A stretch of DNA of 64,000 nt from Microbacterium pumilum (GCF_039530225.1 NZ_BAAAOH010000001.1:3534001-3598000); one strand, 5' to 3'. Shown: positions 1-11,528, numbered from the stretch's first letter. Notes: generated from the letters alone by a model not told the origin. Program-made: numbers and translations.

Positions 1-633
1 GACGACGGGCTGGACGCGCTCACGATGCGCCGTCTCGCCGACGATCTCGGCGTCGAGGCCATGTCGATCTACTACCACCTGCCCAACAAGGATGCGATCC
101 TCGATGGCCTCGTCGAGCTCGTGTTCGGCGAGGTCGAGGCGGAGGTCGGCGGCTTCGCACATAGGACCGACGTCGGCGCGGAGTCGGTGGATGCGTGGCA
201 GAGCGCACTGCGCGCCCGGATCCTCGGCGCGCGTCGCGTACTGCTGCGGCATCGCTGGGTGCCGAGCGTGATGGAGTCGCGCTCGGTGCTCGGCCCGACG
301 ATGGCGCGCTACATCGACGGGATCGTGGGCATCATGCGCGCCGGCGGCCTTTCGTTCGACCTCATCCACCATTCGCTGCACGCGCTCGGCAGCCGGATGT
401 ACGGCTTCTCGCAGGAGCTGACGATGGACAGCGGGGCCGCCACGCCGACTGGCGATGACCTGACGCAGATGCGGGCGTTCGTGCCGAACCTGGCGGCGAT
501 GCTCGACGATGTCGTGCACGACGATCCGGAGTCGACGCTCGGCTGGTGCGACGATCAGACCGAGTTCGAGTTCGGCCTGGACATCCTGCTCGACGGCATC
601 GCACGGCGCGGCGCCGAGACGGACACCCGCTGA
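1..633 (+). CDS. TetR-family transcriptional regulator (5' partial)
   Basis: The reading frame is open from the first base of the window, so the true start lies upstream. The visible N-terminus carries the second half of a TetR helix-turn-helix (MRRLADDLGVEAMSIYYHLP, followed by NKDAIL), the DNA-recognition part of this repressor family. The remaining roughly 180 residues form an all-helical ligand-binding domain like the tetracycline-repressor C-terminal type. It ends at TGA 631-633, 40 bp before a methyltransferase gene on the same strand. The ligand and targets cannot be told from the sequence; TetR proteins usually control a neighbouring gene, here possibly one outside the left edge. The family call is firm, the function unknown. 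Confidence 0.9.
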   Translation, partial: DDGLDALTMRRLADDLGVEAMSIYYHLPNKDAILDGLVELVFGEVEAEVGGFAHRTDVGAESVDAWQSALRARILGARRVLLRHRWVPSVMESRSVLGPTMARYIDGIVGIMRAGGLSFDLIHHSLHALGSRMYGFSQELTMDSGAATPTGDDLTQMRAFVPNLAAMLDDVVHDDPESTLGWCDDQTEFEFGLDILLDGIARRGAETDTR

Positions 634-673
634 TGCGTGAACCCTTGCTCTCTGGTGACCATGGAGCATTGAC

Positions 674-1807
674 GTGAGCTTCTCGCTCGACGCGATCCGG
701 CGATGGCCCGACATCGAGAGTCCTGACCTGCCGGCGATCGATGCCGCCGATCGGCTGATCTTGGATGAATCCGCCGTTGCTAGAGCCGGGGTGGGCGAGT
801 CGAAGCTCGTGGTCATCGGCGACGGATACGGCGCCCTGACGCTGGGTGCGGCAGCAGCCGCCGTGGAGCGAGGGACGGATGCGGCTGCCCTCGACATCCG
901 GGTCCATCAGGATCCGCTCACGGGCGAGCAGGCGTTGGCCGCGAACGCCGAGCGCGTCGGCCTTGCCGGCACGTGCCGCTCGCTGCCGCTCTCGGCCGAG
1001 CTGGTGGGAGGCGCCGGCGTCGTGGTCATGCGGCTCCCCCGGTCGCTCGAAGCGCTGCGGGAAACCGCGGGCTTGATCGCCGCTCATGCGTCACCGGATG
1101 TCGAGGTGTACGCGGGTGGCCGGCTCAAGCACATGACCCTCGCGATGAACGATGTGCTCCGCGAGCATTTCGACACTGTCGACGTGAGCCACGCCCGGCA
1201 GAAGTCGCGCGTGCTGATCGCCCGCGGCCCGCACGACGGCTGCGATCCACAGCCGCGGCGGGCCGTCCACGACGGGCTCGTGGTGTGCGCCTTCGGCGAG
1301 ACGTTCGCGGGCACGTCCATCGACATCGGCACCCGGCTGCTGCTCGAGAGCCTGCCCGTCGACATCCCGTCAGACGACGCCGTGGTCGACATGGCGTGCG
1401 GAAGCGGAGTCGTCGCGGCATGGCTTGCTCGCCGGCATCCTGAGCTGCGGGTCTACGCAACCGACCAGTCCGCGGCCGCCGTGGCGTCGGCGCGGGCGAC
1501 CGTCGAGGCCAACGGGGTGGGCGATCGGATCACCGTGGAGCGGGATGATGCACTGTCACTCGTGCCCGACGCGAGCGCGACGCTCATCGCACTCAACCCG
1601 CCGTTCCACCTCGGCGGCGCCATCCACGAGGGAATCGCGCCGCGCCTCTTCGCCGACGCAGCCCGTGTGCTGCGGCCCGGCGGGGAACTATGGACCGTGT
1701 GGAACTCGACCCTCTTCTACCGCCCGGCCCTCGAGCGGCTCGTCGGCCCCACCCGTCAGGTCGCGCGCAACGCGAAGTTCACCGTGACTGCTTCGGTGAA
1801 GGGGTGA
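674..1807 (+). CDS. Class I SAM-dependent methyltransferase, RsmC/RlmG type
   Basis: A 377-residue two-domain methyltransferase. The C-terminal half holds a Rossmann SAM-binding motif (VVDMACGSGVVAAW, about residues 237-250) and an NPPF motif at 308-311, the signature of N-methyltransferases that modify guanine or adenine. The N-terminal half is a degenerate duplicate domain, as in 16S and 23S rRNA guanine-N2 methyltransferases RsmC and RlmG. By family it probably methylates an rRNA guanine, but which one cannot be read from the sequence. ATG at 674 is used. The gene ends 7 bp before the convergent collagen-like gene. A tRNA or small-molecule substrate is less likely given the NPPF motif and domain duplication. 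Confidence 0.82.
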   Translation: MSFSLDAIRRWPDIESPDLPAIDAADRLILDESAVARAGVGESKLVVIGDGYGALTLGAAAAAVERGTDAAALDIRVHQDPLTGEQALAANAERVGLAGTCRSLPLSAELVGGAGVVVMRLPRSLEALRETAGLIAAHASPDVEVYAGGRLKHMTLAMNDVLREHFDTVDVSHARQKSRVLIARGPHDGCDPQPRRAVHDGLVVCAFGETFAGTSIDIGTRLLLESLPVDIPSDDAVVDMACGSGVVAAWLARRHPELRVYATDQSAAAVASARATVEANGVGDRITVERDDALSLVPDASATLIALNPPFHLGGAIHEGIAPRLFADAARVLRPGGELWTVWNSTLFYRPALERLVGPTRQVARNAKFTVTASVKG

Positions 1808-1814
1808 GCCGCGC

Positions 1815-2540
1815 TCAGCCGTCGGTGCCCGAGTCCTCGCCGTCCGAGTCATCGGTCGGCTCGGGCGTGGGGAGGCTGTTGTCCGGGACCGGCGTCGGCC
1901 CGAACAGGGTCCAGGCGCCACCGCTGCACTGGTAATACTGGTTGACCTCGGTGTCGATGTACACATCTCCGTCGGTCTGACACGTCTCGTCGTCGGGTGC
2001 ACCGACGCCGAGAAGGACCTGCGTGCCCGCCGTGCCGGGTGCGCCCGGTTCGCCGGGAGCCCCGGGCGTGCCGGCGGGGCCGGTCTCGCCGGTCAGATTC
2101 TCGGCGGCATTGGCCTTGATGTTGCCGACCCAGACCCAGTCGTCTCCCTGGAAGACGTACACGTCCGCGTTCGAGCGATCGATGTAGACGTCGCCCTCGT
2201 AGCCCTTGCCGGACTCCGGCGCCCCCGTCCCCGCCCGCACGGCCGATCCAGCCGGCAGGAGGTCCTCGACGATGGCTTCGTAGTCGGGCGGAGCGGTCTC
2301 GCTCGGAGTTGCAGCGGGTGTCTCCACGGCGGATGGCGTGGGCTCGGCCGCCGCCTCGTTGCCGGCCGATCGCGCAAGCCATGAGCCGAGGAATGCCGCG
2401 ACGAACGAGAGGAGGACGACGGCGACACCGATCCAGATGAGCGCCCCACGGCTCACGCCTGACGTCGGCGGCTTCGGGGCATCGACGGGCGCCGGTGCAC
2501 GGGTGATCGGCGGGGTCTGGTCGTTCTGGCCAGTGCTCAT
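1815..2540 (-). CDS. Membrane-anchored protein with a short collagen-like repeat
   Basis: A 241-residue protein of unknown function. The chosen ATG (2538-2540) is preceded by a GGAAGG ribosome site; in-frame codons further upstream give a basic, low-quality extension. Residues 1-35 are Pro/Thr-rich and cytoplasmic, followed by one transmembrane helix (about 37-60, GALIWIGVAVVLLSFVAAFL). An acidic Ala/Glu/Pro/Thr linker comes next, and the rest should be outside the cell. Two copies of a motif with Gly-Asp-Val-Tyr-Ile-Asp flank a run of Gly-X-Y triplets (GETGPAGTPGAPGEPGAPG, near residues 165-185), the hallmark of bacterial collagen-like proteins. The C-terminus is Pro/Thr/Asp-rich. It may be a surface-exposed structural protein; nothing identifies a partner. 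Confidence 0.72.
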   Translation of the reverse strand: MSTGQNDQTPPITRAPAPVDAPKPPTSGVSRGALIWIGVAVVLLSFVAAFLGSWLARSAGNEAAAEPTPSAVETPAATPSETAPPDYEAIVEDLLPAGSAVRAGTGAPESGKGYEGDVYIDRSNADVYVFQGDDWVWVGNIKANAAENLTGETGPAGTPGAPGEPGAPGTAGTQVLLGVGAPDDETCQTDGDVYIDTEVNQYYQCSGGAWTLFGPTPVPDNSLPTPEPTDDSDGEDSGTDG

Positions 2541-2697
2541 GGGGACTTCCTTCCGGCATGCACCGCACCGCATACACGGGCGATTTCGCCGAAAGCCTAC
2601 GGTGCACCTCGCACGCGGCAATCACCCTGGCCGGATGATCTGGTACCTGCTGGAGGGTTGCTGTGCCGGCGGCAACGGTGGCGGCGCTACGTGCTGA

Positions 2698-5847
<3,150 letters not shown>

Positions 5848-5866
<19 letters not shown>

Positions 5867-6282
5867 CGTTCCAATCCGTCGCTCACGCGATCCACGTCTT
5901 CTGGCGTGCCGAATACTTCTAGCCGGTACAGGTGCGGCACGTTGCACTTGCGGCTGATGATCTCGCCGGCGATACAGAAGTGCTCGCCGAAATTCGTGTT
6001 TCCTGCGGAGATGACTCCGCGGATGAGGGCCCGATTTCGCTCTTCGTTGAGGAACCGGATCACCTGCTTGGGGACCGCACCCTTCTCCTCACCGCGACCC
6101 TGGCCTCCGCCGTACGTGGGGGTGACGAGGACGAACGGCTCATCGACGGTGAGGGCGGCATCCGTGGCATGAAGCGGGATCCGCGCTGCTCGCAGTCCCA
6201 GCTTCTCGATGAAACGGGCGGTGTTGCCCGAGATGCTCGAGAAGTACACCAGCAGCGGTGCCTGAGTTGCGACCGCGGTCAC
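5848..6282 (-). CDS. nrdI: Flavodoxin-like maturase of class Ib ribonucleotide reductase
   Basis: NrdI (144 aa) is an FMN flavodoxin that supplies the oxidant needed to assemble the dimanganese-tyrosyl radical of NrdF. The N-terminus shows the FMN phosphate loop ([16 protein letters not shown]), followed by the TYGGGQG flavin loop typical of NrdI. Gly-rich [10 protein letters not shown] and the short C-terminus also fit the family, and the length is normal. It lies between nrdH (33 bp upstream) and nrdE (19-nt overlap), so translation of nrdI and nrdE is probably coupled. Confidence 0.96.
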
Positions 6283-6292
6283 GGTTCACCCC

Positions 6293-6316
6293 GGTCCCTG
6301 AGCTCCGTCGAAGGGC
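6293..6316. repeat. Family C repeat half-site between nrdH and nrdI
   Basis: A copy of the motif GGTCCCTGAGCT-N-GTCGAAGGGC, shared with 27979-28038 and 38605-38704. It fills most of the 33-bp nrdH-nrdI spacer and touches the nrdH stop codon (TAG, complement of 6316-6318). It may be a mobile palindromic repeat unit; its position inside an operon argues against a strong terminator. Confidence 0.7.
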
Positions 6317-6549
6317 TACGCGAGTCGCGAAGCGAGCTCGTCGATCTTGTCGGGACGGAAGCCCGACCAGTGGTCCTCATCCGTGATGACGACCGGCGCC
6401 TGGAGGTAGCCCAGCGCCCTGACCTGCTCGAGGGCAGCCGGGTCCTCGGAGAGGTCGTGCACCTCGTAATCGATGCCTTTCGAGTCCAGCGCGCGGTAGG
6501 TCGCGGTGCACTGAACGCACGCGGGCTTTGTGTAGACAGTGATCGTCAT
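6316..6549 (-). CDS. nrdH: Glutaredoxin-like redox protein for NrdEF
   Basis: NrdH (77 aa) is a glutaredoxin-fold protein with thioredoxin-like activity that re-reduces the C-terminal cysteines of NrdE. The active-site motif CVQC (KPACVQCTAT) is near residue 11, and the C-terminal half contains the conserved SGFRPD segment of the NrdH family. ATG at 6547-6549 is the only sensible start. It is the first gene of the nrd operon. The 382-bp region upstream holds candidate NrdR boxes and DnaA-box-like sites, so it is probably induced when dNTPs are limiting. Confidence 0.96.
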   Translation of the reverse strand: MTITVYTKPACVQCTATYRALDSKGIDYEVHDLSEDPAALEQVRALGYLQAPVVITDEDHWSGFRPDKIDELASRLA

Positions 6550-6608
6550 TTCGATCAGTCCCCCTCACATCCGAAGTTCTTACCGGTAGGCCCCCCACCG
6601 GGAGTCCA

Positions 6609-6656
6609 ATACTACATATGGGTACCGACATTGGATAGCACCACAAGGGATAGTAG
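6609..6656. promoter_or_regulatory. Candidate tandem NrdR boxes
   Basis: Two sequences resemble the NrdR consensus core (CwAtATaTwG): CTACATATGG at 6612-6621 (8 of 10) and CAAGGGATAG at 6644-6653 (7 of 10, scoring w as A or T). Their cores start 32 bp apart, the three-turn spacing typical of paired NrdR boxes. They lie about 60-105 bp upstream of nrdH. NrdR is the ATP/dATP-sensing repressor of nrd operons; its gene is not in the window. Confidence 0.5.
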
Positions 6657-6702
6657 TTACATCCGTGTAGTTTTCCACTGCTCTCCTCAGATACAACACA
6701 GG

Positions 6703-6725
6703 TTGTCCACCGTTTCATCCACAGG
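6703..6725. promoter_or_regulatory. DnaA-box-like cluster upstream of nrdH
   Basis: TTGTCCACC (6703-6711) matches the high-GC DnaA box TTGTCCACA at 8 of 9 positions, and TCATCCACA follows at 6715-6723. Further partial copies of the tCCACAGG type occur near 6791-6801. DnaA control of nrd genes is known in other bacteria; here it is only suggested by sequence. Confidence 0.3.
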
Positions 6726-6919
6726 CGAGCGAGTTTTCCAAGGCCGGGAAAAGGCCTGGAACACGCCGGAATCGGATGCCGCAGCCACATCCATCCACAG
6801 GCATCACGCTATGGAGAGGGTCCGACATCCGATCGCCCTGTGGAATGTCGACCTGGGCGTGTCGGCGTGTCGAGCAGCCGCTGTGGCACCGGCGCCCTCG
6901 CCGTGGTGACGGTTGGCGA

Positions 6920-6925
6920 TACCGT
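6920..6925 (+). promoter_or_regulatory. -10 element, leaderless start of MFS gene
   Basis: TACCGT followed by exactly 6 nt and ATG at 6932. No Shine-Dalgarno sequence precedes this start, so transcription probably begins at the start codon. Confidence 0.5.
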
Positions 6926-6931
6926 GGACGG

Positions 6932-8137
6932 ATGGCCGGCTATCGGGACGTTCTGCGCACCCCCGGGGTCGGGCGCATCATCGCAGCACAGCTGACCGCT
7001 CGCTTCCCCAACGGCATGATCAGCCTCGCGGTCCTGCTGTACATCGAGCACGTCACGGGGTCGTACGGCGCCGCCGGGCTGGTCCTGGCCGCCACCTCGA
7101 TCGGCCAGGCCATCGCGGGCCCGGTCACCAGTCGCTGGATGGGGATCTGGGGCATGCGCCGGGTGCTGACGATCACTCTCGTGGTGTGCGCACTGGCGAT
7201 CACGACTCTCGCGCTCGTTGAGATGCCGGTTCCCGTGTACATGGCGCTCGGCCTCGTGATCGGCCTCTCGACGCCGCCGATCCAGTCCGCCGCCCGCACG
7301 ATCTATCCCAAGCTGGTGAGCGCGCGCATGCTCACGCCGCTCTTCTCGCTCGACGCGTCGCTGCAGGAGATCATCTGGATCGTCGCCCCCGTGGTCATCA
7401 CGCTCGTCGCCACGCAGGTCGGCACGGTCCAGGCGCTCCTGCTCATCGTCGTCGTGCTCGCCGGCGGTGGCGCGTGGTTCATCCTGTCGCCGGAGGTCGG
7501 GCGCGTCCGCATCCCGCGCAGCCGGCGCAGCCTCGGCAAGGTGCTGACGAAGCCGCCGGTGCTGCTCGCGACGGTCATCGGGTTCCTCCTCATCGGGGCG
7601 TGCGCGGCGGTCGAGGCCGGAGTGGTCTCGACGTTCGGGCATGGCGGACTCGAGGCAGGCATCGTCCTCGCGCTCTTCTCCGTCGGCAGCCTTGCCGGTG
7701 GCCTGTCGTTCGGGCACATCCCCATCGGACCGTGGGCGATGGCTCGAAGACTCGCCATCGTCACCATCGGCCTCTCGCTCACGATGCTGTCGCTGCAGGT
7801 GTGGTGGCTCGGCGGGACGCTCGTCCTGGCGGGAATCGGCATCGCCCCCGCCCTCGCGGTGCTCTTCGCCATGACTTCGGCCAGCGTCAAATTCAGCGAC
7901 ACGGCCGAGGCCTTCGGCTGGGTCGCCACCGGACAGCTGATCGGCGCGGCCGCCGGCTCGTCGATCGCAGGGTTCCTCATCGACGGCGTCGGCCCGCAGG
8001 GCGCGTACGTGGCGGCAACCGGATTCGCAGCCGTCGGACTCCTGGTCGCCATCGTCTTCGTGCGCGGATTCCCGGATCTTCGCCGACGCGATCCGAGCCC
8101 GATTCCCGACACGGAGCCCGTGCCGCAGATCACCTGA
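6932..8137 (+). CDS. MFS transporter
   Basis: A 401-residue inner-membrane protein with about 12 hydrophobic segments, typical of the major facilitator superfamily. It is of the drug-exporter-like type that most resembles uncharacterised actinobacterial MFS proteins. The first segment (AAQLTARFPNGMISLAVLLYI) is a common beginning for this group, and the loop between helices 2 and 3 has the Gly-Arg-rich character of the MFS motif (SRWMGIWGMRR). The start at ATG 6932 is preferred because a -10-like TACCGT lies 6 nt upstream and the longer in-frame extension is Arg/Trp-rich and non-membrane. Substrate unknown. It is divergent from nrdH and has no operon partner. Confidence 0.85.
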   Translation: MAGYRDVLRTPGVGRIIAAQLTARFPNGMISLAVLLYIEHVTGSYGAAGLVLAATSIGQAIAGPVTSRWMGIWGMRRVLTITLVVCALAITTLALVEMPVPVYMALGLVIGLSTPPIQSAARTIYPKLVSARMLTPLFSLDASLQEIIWIVAPVVITLVATQVGTVQALLLIVVVLAGGGAWFILSPEVGRVRIPRSRRSLGKVLTKPPVLLATVIGFLLIGACAAVEAGVVSTFGHGGLEAGIVLALFSVGSLAGGLSFGHIPIGPWAMARRLAIVTIGLSLTMLSLQVWWLGGTLVLAGIGIAPALAVLFAMTSASVKFSDTAEAFGWVATGQLIGAAAGSSIAGFLIDGVGPQGAYVAATGFAAVGLLVAIVFVRGFPDLRRRDPSPIPDTEPVPQIT

Positions 8138-8214
8138 CCCGGAGACGCGGCGATCTGATGCGCCGCTGGGGCCGTCCATAGCCATTGCATAGGATGGCGC
8201 GCTTTGATCGGACC

Positions 8215-9102
8215 ATGACCGACGACAATCGCTGGCTCGATGAGAACGGCACCCCCATCGACGAGGACCATCGCGGCCTCGTGTACGACGTGCAGACCCT
8301 GATCGACCGACGCCGTGCGCTCGGCATCTTCGGCGGCGTGGCACTCACGAGTCTGCTCGCCGCCTGCGGCGCGCAGCCGACGGATGCCGCGACCACCACG
8401 GACGCGGCGTCACCCGCTGCCTCGGCAACCGCCACGCCGAGCGCCTCCCCGAGCGCTAAGGGTCAGGCATCCGAACCCGTGACCGAGGTGCCCGACGAGA
8501 CGGGTGGCCCGTACCCCGGCGATGGATCGAACGGAGTGAACGTGCTCGACGATTCCGGCATCGTGCGTGCCGACATCCGCTCGAGCTTCGGCTCGTCGAC
8601 GACGGTGGCCGAGGGCGTGCGGCTCACGATCTCGCTGACGGTCCGGGATGCCGCAACCGGCGAGGCGCTGGCCGGCCGCGGCGTGTATCTGTGGCACTGC
8701 GACCGCGACGGCGACTACTCGCTCTACAGCCAGGGGGTCGAGAACGAGAACTACCTGCGCGGTGTGCAGGAGACCGATGCGAACGGCACCGTGACCTTCA
8801 CCTCCGTCTACCCCGCCTGCTACTCCGGGCGCTGGCCGCACATCCACTTCGAGGTGTACGACGATGTCGCGAACGCCGTCGCGTCCGGCCCGATCGTGAA
8901 GACCTCGCAGATCGCGCTCCCCGCCGAGGCGAACACCGCGGTGTACGCGACCAGCGGCTATGAGCGGAGCGTGCAGAACGCCGGGAGCGTGTCGCTGCAG
9001 AGCGACAACGTCTTCAGCGATGACGGCGGCATCCACCAGATCGCGACGATCGCCGGCTCGGTCGCCGACGGCTACACCGCATCGCTCACGATCGGCGTGT
9101 GA
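8215..9102 (+). CDS. Twin-arginine lipoprotein with intradiol ring-cleavage dioxygenase fold
   Basis: A 295-residue exported protein. After a short N-terminus comes DRRRALGIFGGVALTSLLAACG, a twin-arginine-like signal ending in a lipobox Cys (AAC). A Ser/Thr/Ala-rich linker follows, then a catechol 1,2-dioxygenase-like core. The non-haem iron ligands of the family are recognisable: a Tyr in DGDYSLYS, a second Tyr in PACYSGRWPH, and the two His of PHIHFEVY. The family cleaves catechols between the hydroxyls, but extracytoplasmic members of this type have poorly defined substrates. ATG at 8215 is chosen; an earlier ATG at 8185 adds ten basic residues. It stands alone, with no aromatic-degradation genes nearby. 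Confidence 0.82.
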   Translation: MTDDNRWLDENGTPIDEDHRGLVYDVQTLIDRRRALGIFGGVALTSLLAACGAQPTDAATTTDAASPAASATATPSASPSAKGQASEPVTEVPDETGGPYPGDGSNGVNVLDDSGIVRADIRSSFGSSTTVAEGVRLTISLTVRDAATGEALAGRGVYLWHCDRDGDYSLYSQGVENENYLRGVQETDANGTVTFTSVYPACYSGRWPHIHFEVYDDVANAVASGPIVKTSQIALPAEANTAVYATSGYERSVQNAGSVSLQSDNVFSDDGGIHQIATIAGSVADGYTASLTIGV

Positions 9103-9143
9103 GCTCCGATGATCCGACCGCGCGGCGCTCTGCCGCCCATCAC

Positions 9144-9563
9144 TCAGGCGATGCGGCGCAGCAGCTCCAGTACGGCGAGGGCGTACGCGTCGGCCGGTTC
9201 GGGATGCTCGAAGGTCAGCACCTCCTCGTGATCGGTCCCCGAGCCCCACGCGAGCTCGACCTGGTGCGTGTCGTCGAGTCGTCGCAGCGACCGGAACGCG
9301 CCCCGCAGCAGCTCGCGCAGCTGATGCTCGTGCGGCAGCCACAGCGCGTCCTCCTGGGCGACGGAGTCCAGCGCCCACTCGGTGGTGCCGTTGAACGCCA
9401 GGATGCGCCCGGTCGGATACTCGCGCGGCTCGATCGTCATCTCGCTGACCGTGAACACGTCGGCCTCGAACTCCGGCTCGTCGAGCTGGAATCGGTCGCC
9501 CGACCGCGGGTGCCAGATGAGCCCCGCCTCTTTGAGTGCGACTGCCAGTTCCGTCGAGATCAT
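9144..9563 (-). CDS. Conserved hypothetical protein
   Basis: A 139-residue soluble protein I cannot assign. It begins MISTELAVALKEAGLIWHPR and includes a central FNGTTEWALDSVAQEDALWL segment with many acidic residues, and it ends in an Ala/Leu helix. The composition suggests a compact cytoplasmic alpha/beta protein with no membrane segment. ATG at 9561-9563 is chosen over another ATG at 9570-9572 because a -10-like GAAGAT lies 7 nt before it. The much longer in-frame extension upstream runs antisense to the alpha/beta-hydrolase gene and is not credible. It is divergent from that hydrolase with a 54-bp gap. Confidence 0.7.
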   Translation of the reverse strand: MISTELAVALKEAGLIWHPRSGDRFQLDEPEFEADVFTVSEMTIEPREYPTGRILAFNGTTEWALDSVAQEDALWLPHEHQLRELLRGAFRSLRRLDDTHQVELAWGSGTDHEEVLTFEHPEPADAYALAVLELLRRIA

Positions 9564-9605
9564 GCCAACCATCTTCGCCTGGATGCGGGGGTTCCGGGCC
9601 GCTCC

Positions 9606-9611
9606 TAGGCT
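9606..9611 (+). promoter_or_regulatory. -10 element, leaderless start of alpha/beta hydrolase
   Basis: TAGGCT followed by 6 nt and GTG at 9618. The purine-rich GGGAGG lies directly against the start, too close to act as a ribosome site, so a leaderless transcript is likelier. Confidence 0.5.
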
Positions 9612-9617
9612 GGGAGG

Positions 9618-10379
9618 GTGCCCGCTCCCGTCACCCTCCCCCGCCTGTCGTGGGGCGATCCCGCCTCGTCGCGTCGCGCGCTGCTCGTCCACGGGCTCGG
9701 GTCGAACGGCGCCCTCATGTGGCGGTTCGGAGTCGCCATCGCGAATGCCGGCTGGCAGGCGGATGCCGTCGACCTGCGCGGCCACGGCGTCGCTCCTCGT
9801 ACGCTCGACTACCGGGTTGCGGCGTACGCGGCCGACCTGTCGGCGACCTTGGCCGCAGCCCGCGGCGCGTGGGACCTCGTCGTGGGCCATTCGCTCGGCG
9901 GCGCCGCATCCGTCGTCGCGGCGGCGGAGCACCCCGAGTGGGCACGCCGCCTCATCCTGGTCGATCCCGCCATCCGGCCGACGCCGCGCGACCTCGAGAT
10001 CGTCCGCGCCAGTCAGGAGGAGTCCTTCGCCGACCCCAGCAAGGAGGCGGTGCGCAGCGCTCACCCGAACTGGCACGAGCACGACATCGAGCTCAAATCG
10101 CTTTCCGCACACCAGGCGAGCCGCTGGGCGGTCGAGCAGACCAGCTCGCAGAACACGCCGTGGGACGTGACGGATGCCGCGGCATCCGTCACGGTGCCGA
10201 TGCACATCCTCGGATCCGACCCCGATGTCTACAGCATCTACTGGGGTGAGCGGCTGGCGGGACTTCGCGCCGCGAATCCGGCGATCGGCTACTCGTTCGT
10301 CGCGGGCGCCGGCCACTCTCCGCATCGTGATCGTCCTGAGGAGACGGTCGCGGAGTTCCTGCGGATCATCGGAGACTGA
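9618..10379 (+). CDS. Alpha/beta-fold hydrolase
   Basis: A 253-residue cytoplasmic alpha/beta hydrolase starting at GTG 9618. The oxyanion-hole motif HGLGSNG is near residue 25 and the nucleophile elbow GHSLGG near residue 94, with Ser as nucleophile. The acid residue is probably Asp in ILGSDPDVY, and the catalytic His is in GAGHSPHRD near the C-terminus. These define a serine esterase, lipase or lactonase-like enzyme. Substrate unknown. It converges on the DUF389 gene with 12 bp between stops. Confidence 0.86.
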   Translation: MPAPVTLPRLSWGDPASSRRALLVHGLGSNGALMWRFGVAIANAGWQADAVDLRGHGVAPRTLDYRVAAYAADLSATLAAARGAWDLVVGHSLGGAASVVAAAEHPEWARRLILVDPAIRPTPRDLEIVRASQEESFADPSKEAVRSAHPNWHEHDIELKSLSAHQASRWAVEQTSSQNTPWDVTDAAASVTVPMHILGSDPDVYSIYWGERLAGLRAANPAIGYSFVAGAGHSPHRDRPEETVAEFLRIIGD

Positions 10380-10391
10380 ACGGACTGACGC

Positions 10392-11390
10392 TCACTGGAC
10401 GACGTGCTCGACGCCCTGACCGACGTCGACGGTGACGCCGACGTAACTCGGGATGGCCGTCGAAAGGGCGTCCCTGAGGTCGTCGATCGGGGGAACCGAT
10501 CCGTCATCCGTGGTGAGCTCCACCGTCGCGGACAGCCCGCTCCAGTTGACGTCGTACACGCGCGCGCCCTTCTCGTCCTTCAGCCAGTTGCTCGTGACCT
10601 GCTGGATCGTCACCGACCACCGGGCGATCGCGACCGAGGCGATCGAGTTGGCCGCGAGCGGGACGGCGACGACGATCGCGAGCACCGTGACGATCGTGTA
10701 GGCGCGGCGGCGGTTCGCGTCGGGCGAGGAACTGGGGTCGCGGGCGTAGCCGCCCATCGTGAACACGATGGTTCCCGCGATGACGAGAGCGACCACGTTC
10801 GAGAGGAACAGGATGAGGGCGCCGAACGCGTCCTGCCAGAGACCCTGACCCGCGCACACCCCTACGACCCCGAGAGGCGGCACGAGCGATATCGCGATCG
10901 CGACACCGGGCAGGACGGCGCTCAGATCCTTGCGCGACATGGCGAAGCCGCCGGCGAATCCCGTCGCCAGGGCCGCGACCAGATCCATGAGGCTCGGCGA
11001 CGTCCGGCCGATCACCTGCGAGTTCGTCTCGAGGCTCTCGGGGGTCGAGACGAAGATCGTGAAGAAGAGGCCCAGGACCACGACGATGACGAGCCCGCTC
11101 AGCACCCACAGGATCGAGCGGATCACGAGACTGAGGTGGCCGGTCACGATCCCCAGCGCGATGCCGAGGATCGGGGTGCCGAGCGGGGCGATGATCATGG
11201 CGCCGATCACCGTGGCGGTCGAGTCGGTGAGCACGCCCGCGATCGCGATCGTGCCCGCCAGCGTCAGCATGATGAGGAAGCCGGTGCGCTTGCTCAGCGC
11301 GTCGCCGTAGCTCAGGTCGAGCGCATCGTTGAGTGCCTCGACCGGCTGTCGCTGTGCGGGCGGGATGAGCGTCTGAGTGAAACGCGACAT
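10392..11390 (-). CDS. DUF389 integral membrane protein
   Basis: A 332-residue DUF389 protein. The N-terminal 30 residues are soluble. A block of about six hydrophobic helices follows, with the family motifs TDSTATVIGAMIIAPLGTPILG and GFAGGFAMSRKDLSAVLPGVAIAISLVPPLGVVG, and then a soluble C-terminal domain with one more helix around residues 235-255. DUF389 proteins are widespread membrane proteins without an established activity; some are annotated as TIGR00341 and proposed to be transporters. ATG at 11388-11390 has an AGGAG ribosome site 5 nt before it. It is divergent from the acyl-CoA dehydrogenase gene. Confidence 0.85.
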   Translation of the reverse strand: MSRFTQTLIPPAQRQPVEALNDALDLSYGDALSKRTGFLIMLTLAGTIAIAGVLTDSTATVIGAMIIAPLGTPILGIALGIVTGHLSLVIRSILWVLSGLVIVVVLGLFFTIFVSTPESLETNSQVIGRTSPSLMDLVAALATGFAGGFAMSRKDLSAVLPGVAIAISLVPPLGVVGVCAGQGLWQDAFGALILFLSNVVALVIAGTIVFTMGGYARDPSSSPDANRRRAYTIVTVLAIVVAVPLAANSIASVAIARWSVTIQQVTSNWLKDEKGARVYDVNWSGLSATVELTTDDGSVPPIDDLRDALSTAIPSYVGVTVDVGQGVEHVVQ

Positions 11391-11522
11391 GTTTGCTCCT
11401 TGCGGCGGTCTGCGCCCATCGTGGCACGGCCCACGCCCTTCCTCATCGAGCCGACGCGACGCGATCGGCAGTTCGCGACGCTGCCGAACGGACATCCGCG
11501 CCGACCCCGCCCCGAGCGGCGC

Positions 11523-11528
11523 GAGAAT
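11523..11528 (+). promoter_or_regulatory. -10 element, leaderless start of acyl-CoA dehydrogenase
   Basis: GAGAAT followed by 6 nt and GTG at 11535, with no ribosome-binding sequence in between. Confidence 0.45.

Larger units (their letters stand above)
6550..6931. other. Intergenic control region between nrdH and the MFS gene
   Basis: This 382-bp stretch separates the divergent nrd operon and MFS transporter gene and shows no convincing coding sequence. It is more AT-rich than its surroundings around 6600-6720, as expected for a promoter. It holds two NrdR-box-like sequences, several DnaA-box-like motifs and, at its right end, the leaderless -10 of the MFS gene. Confidence 0.7.
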
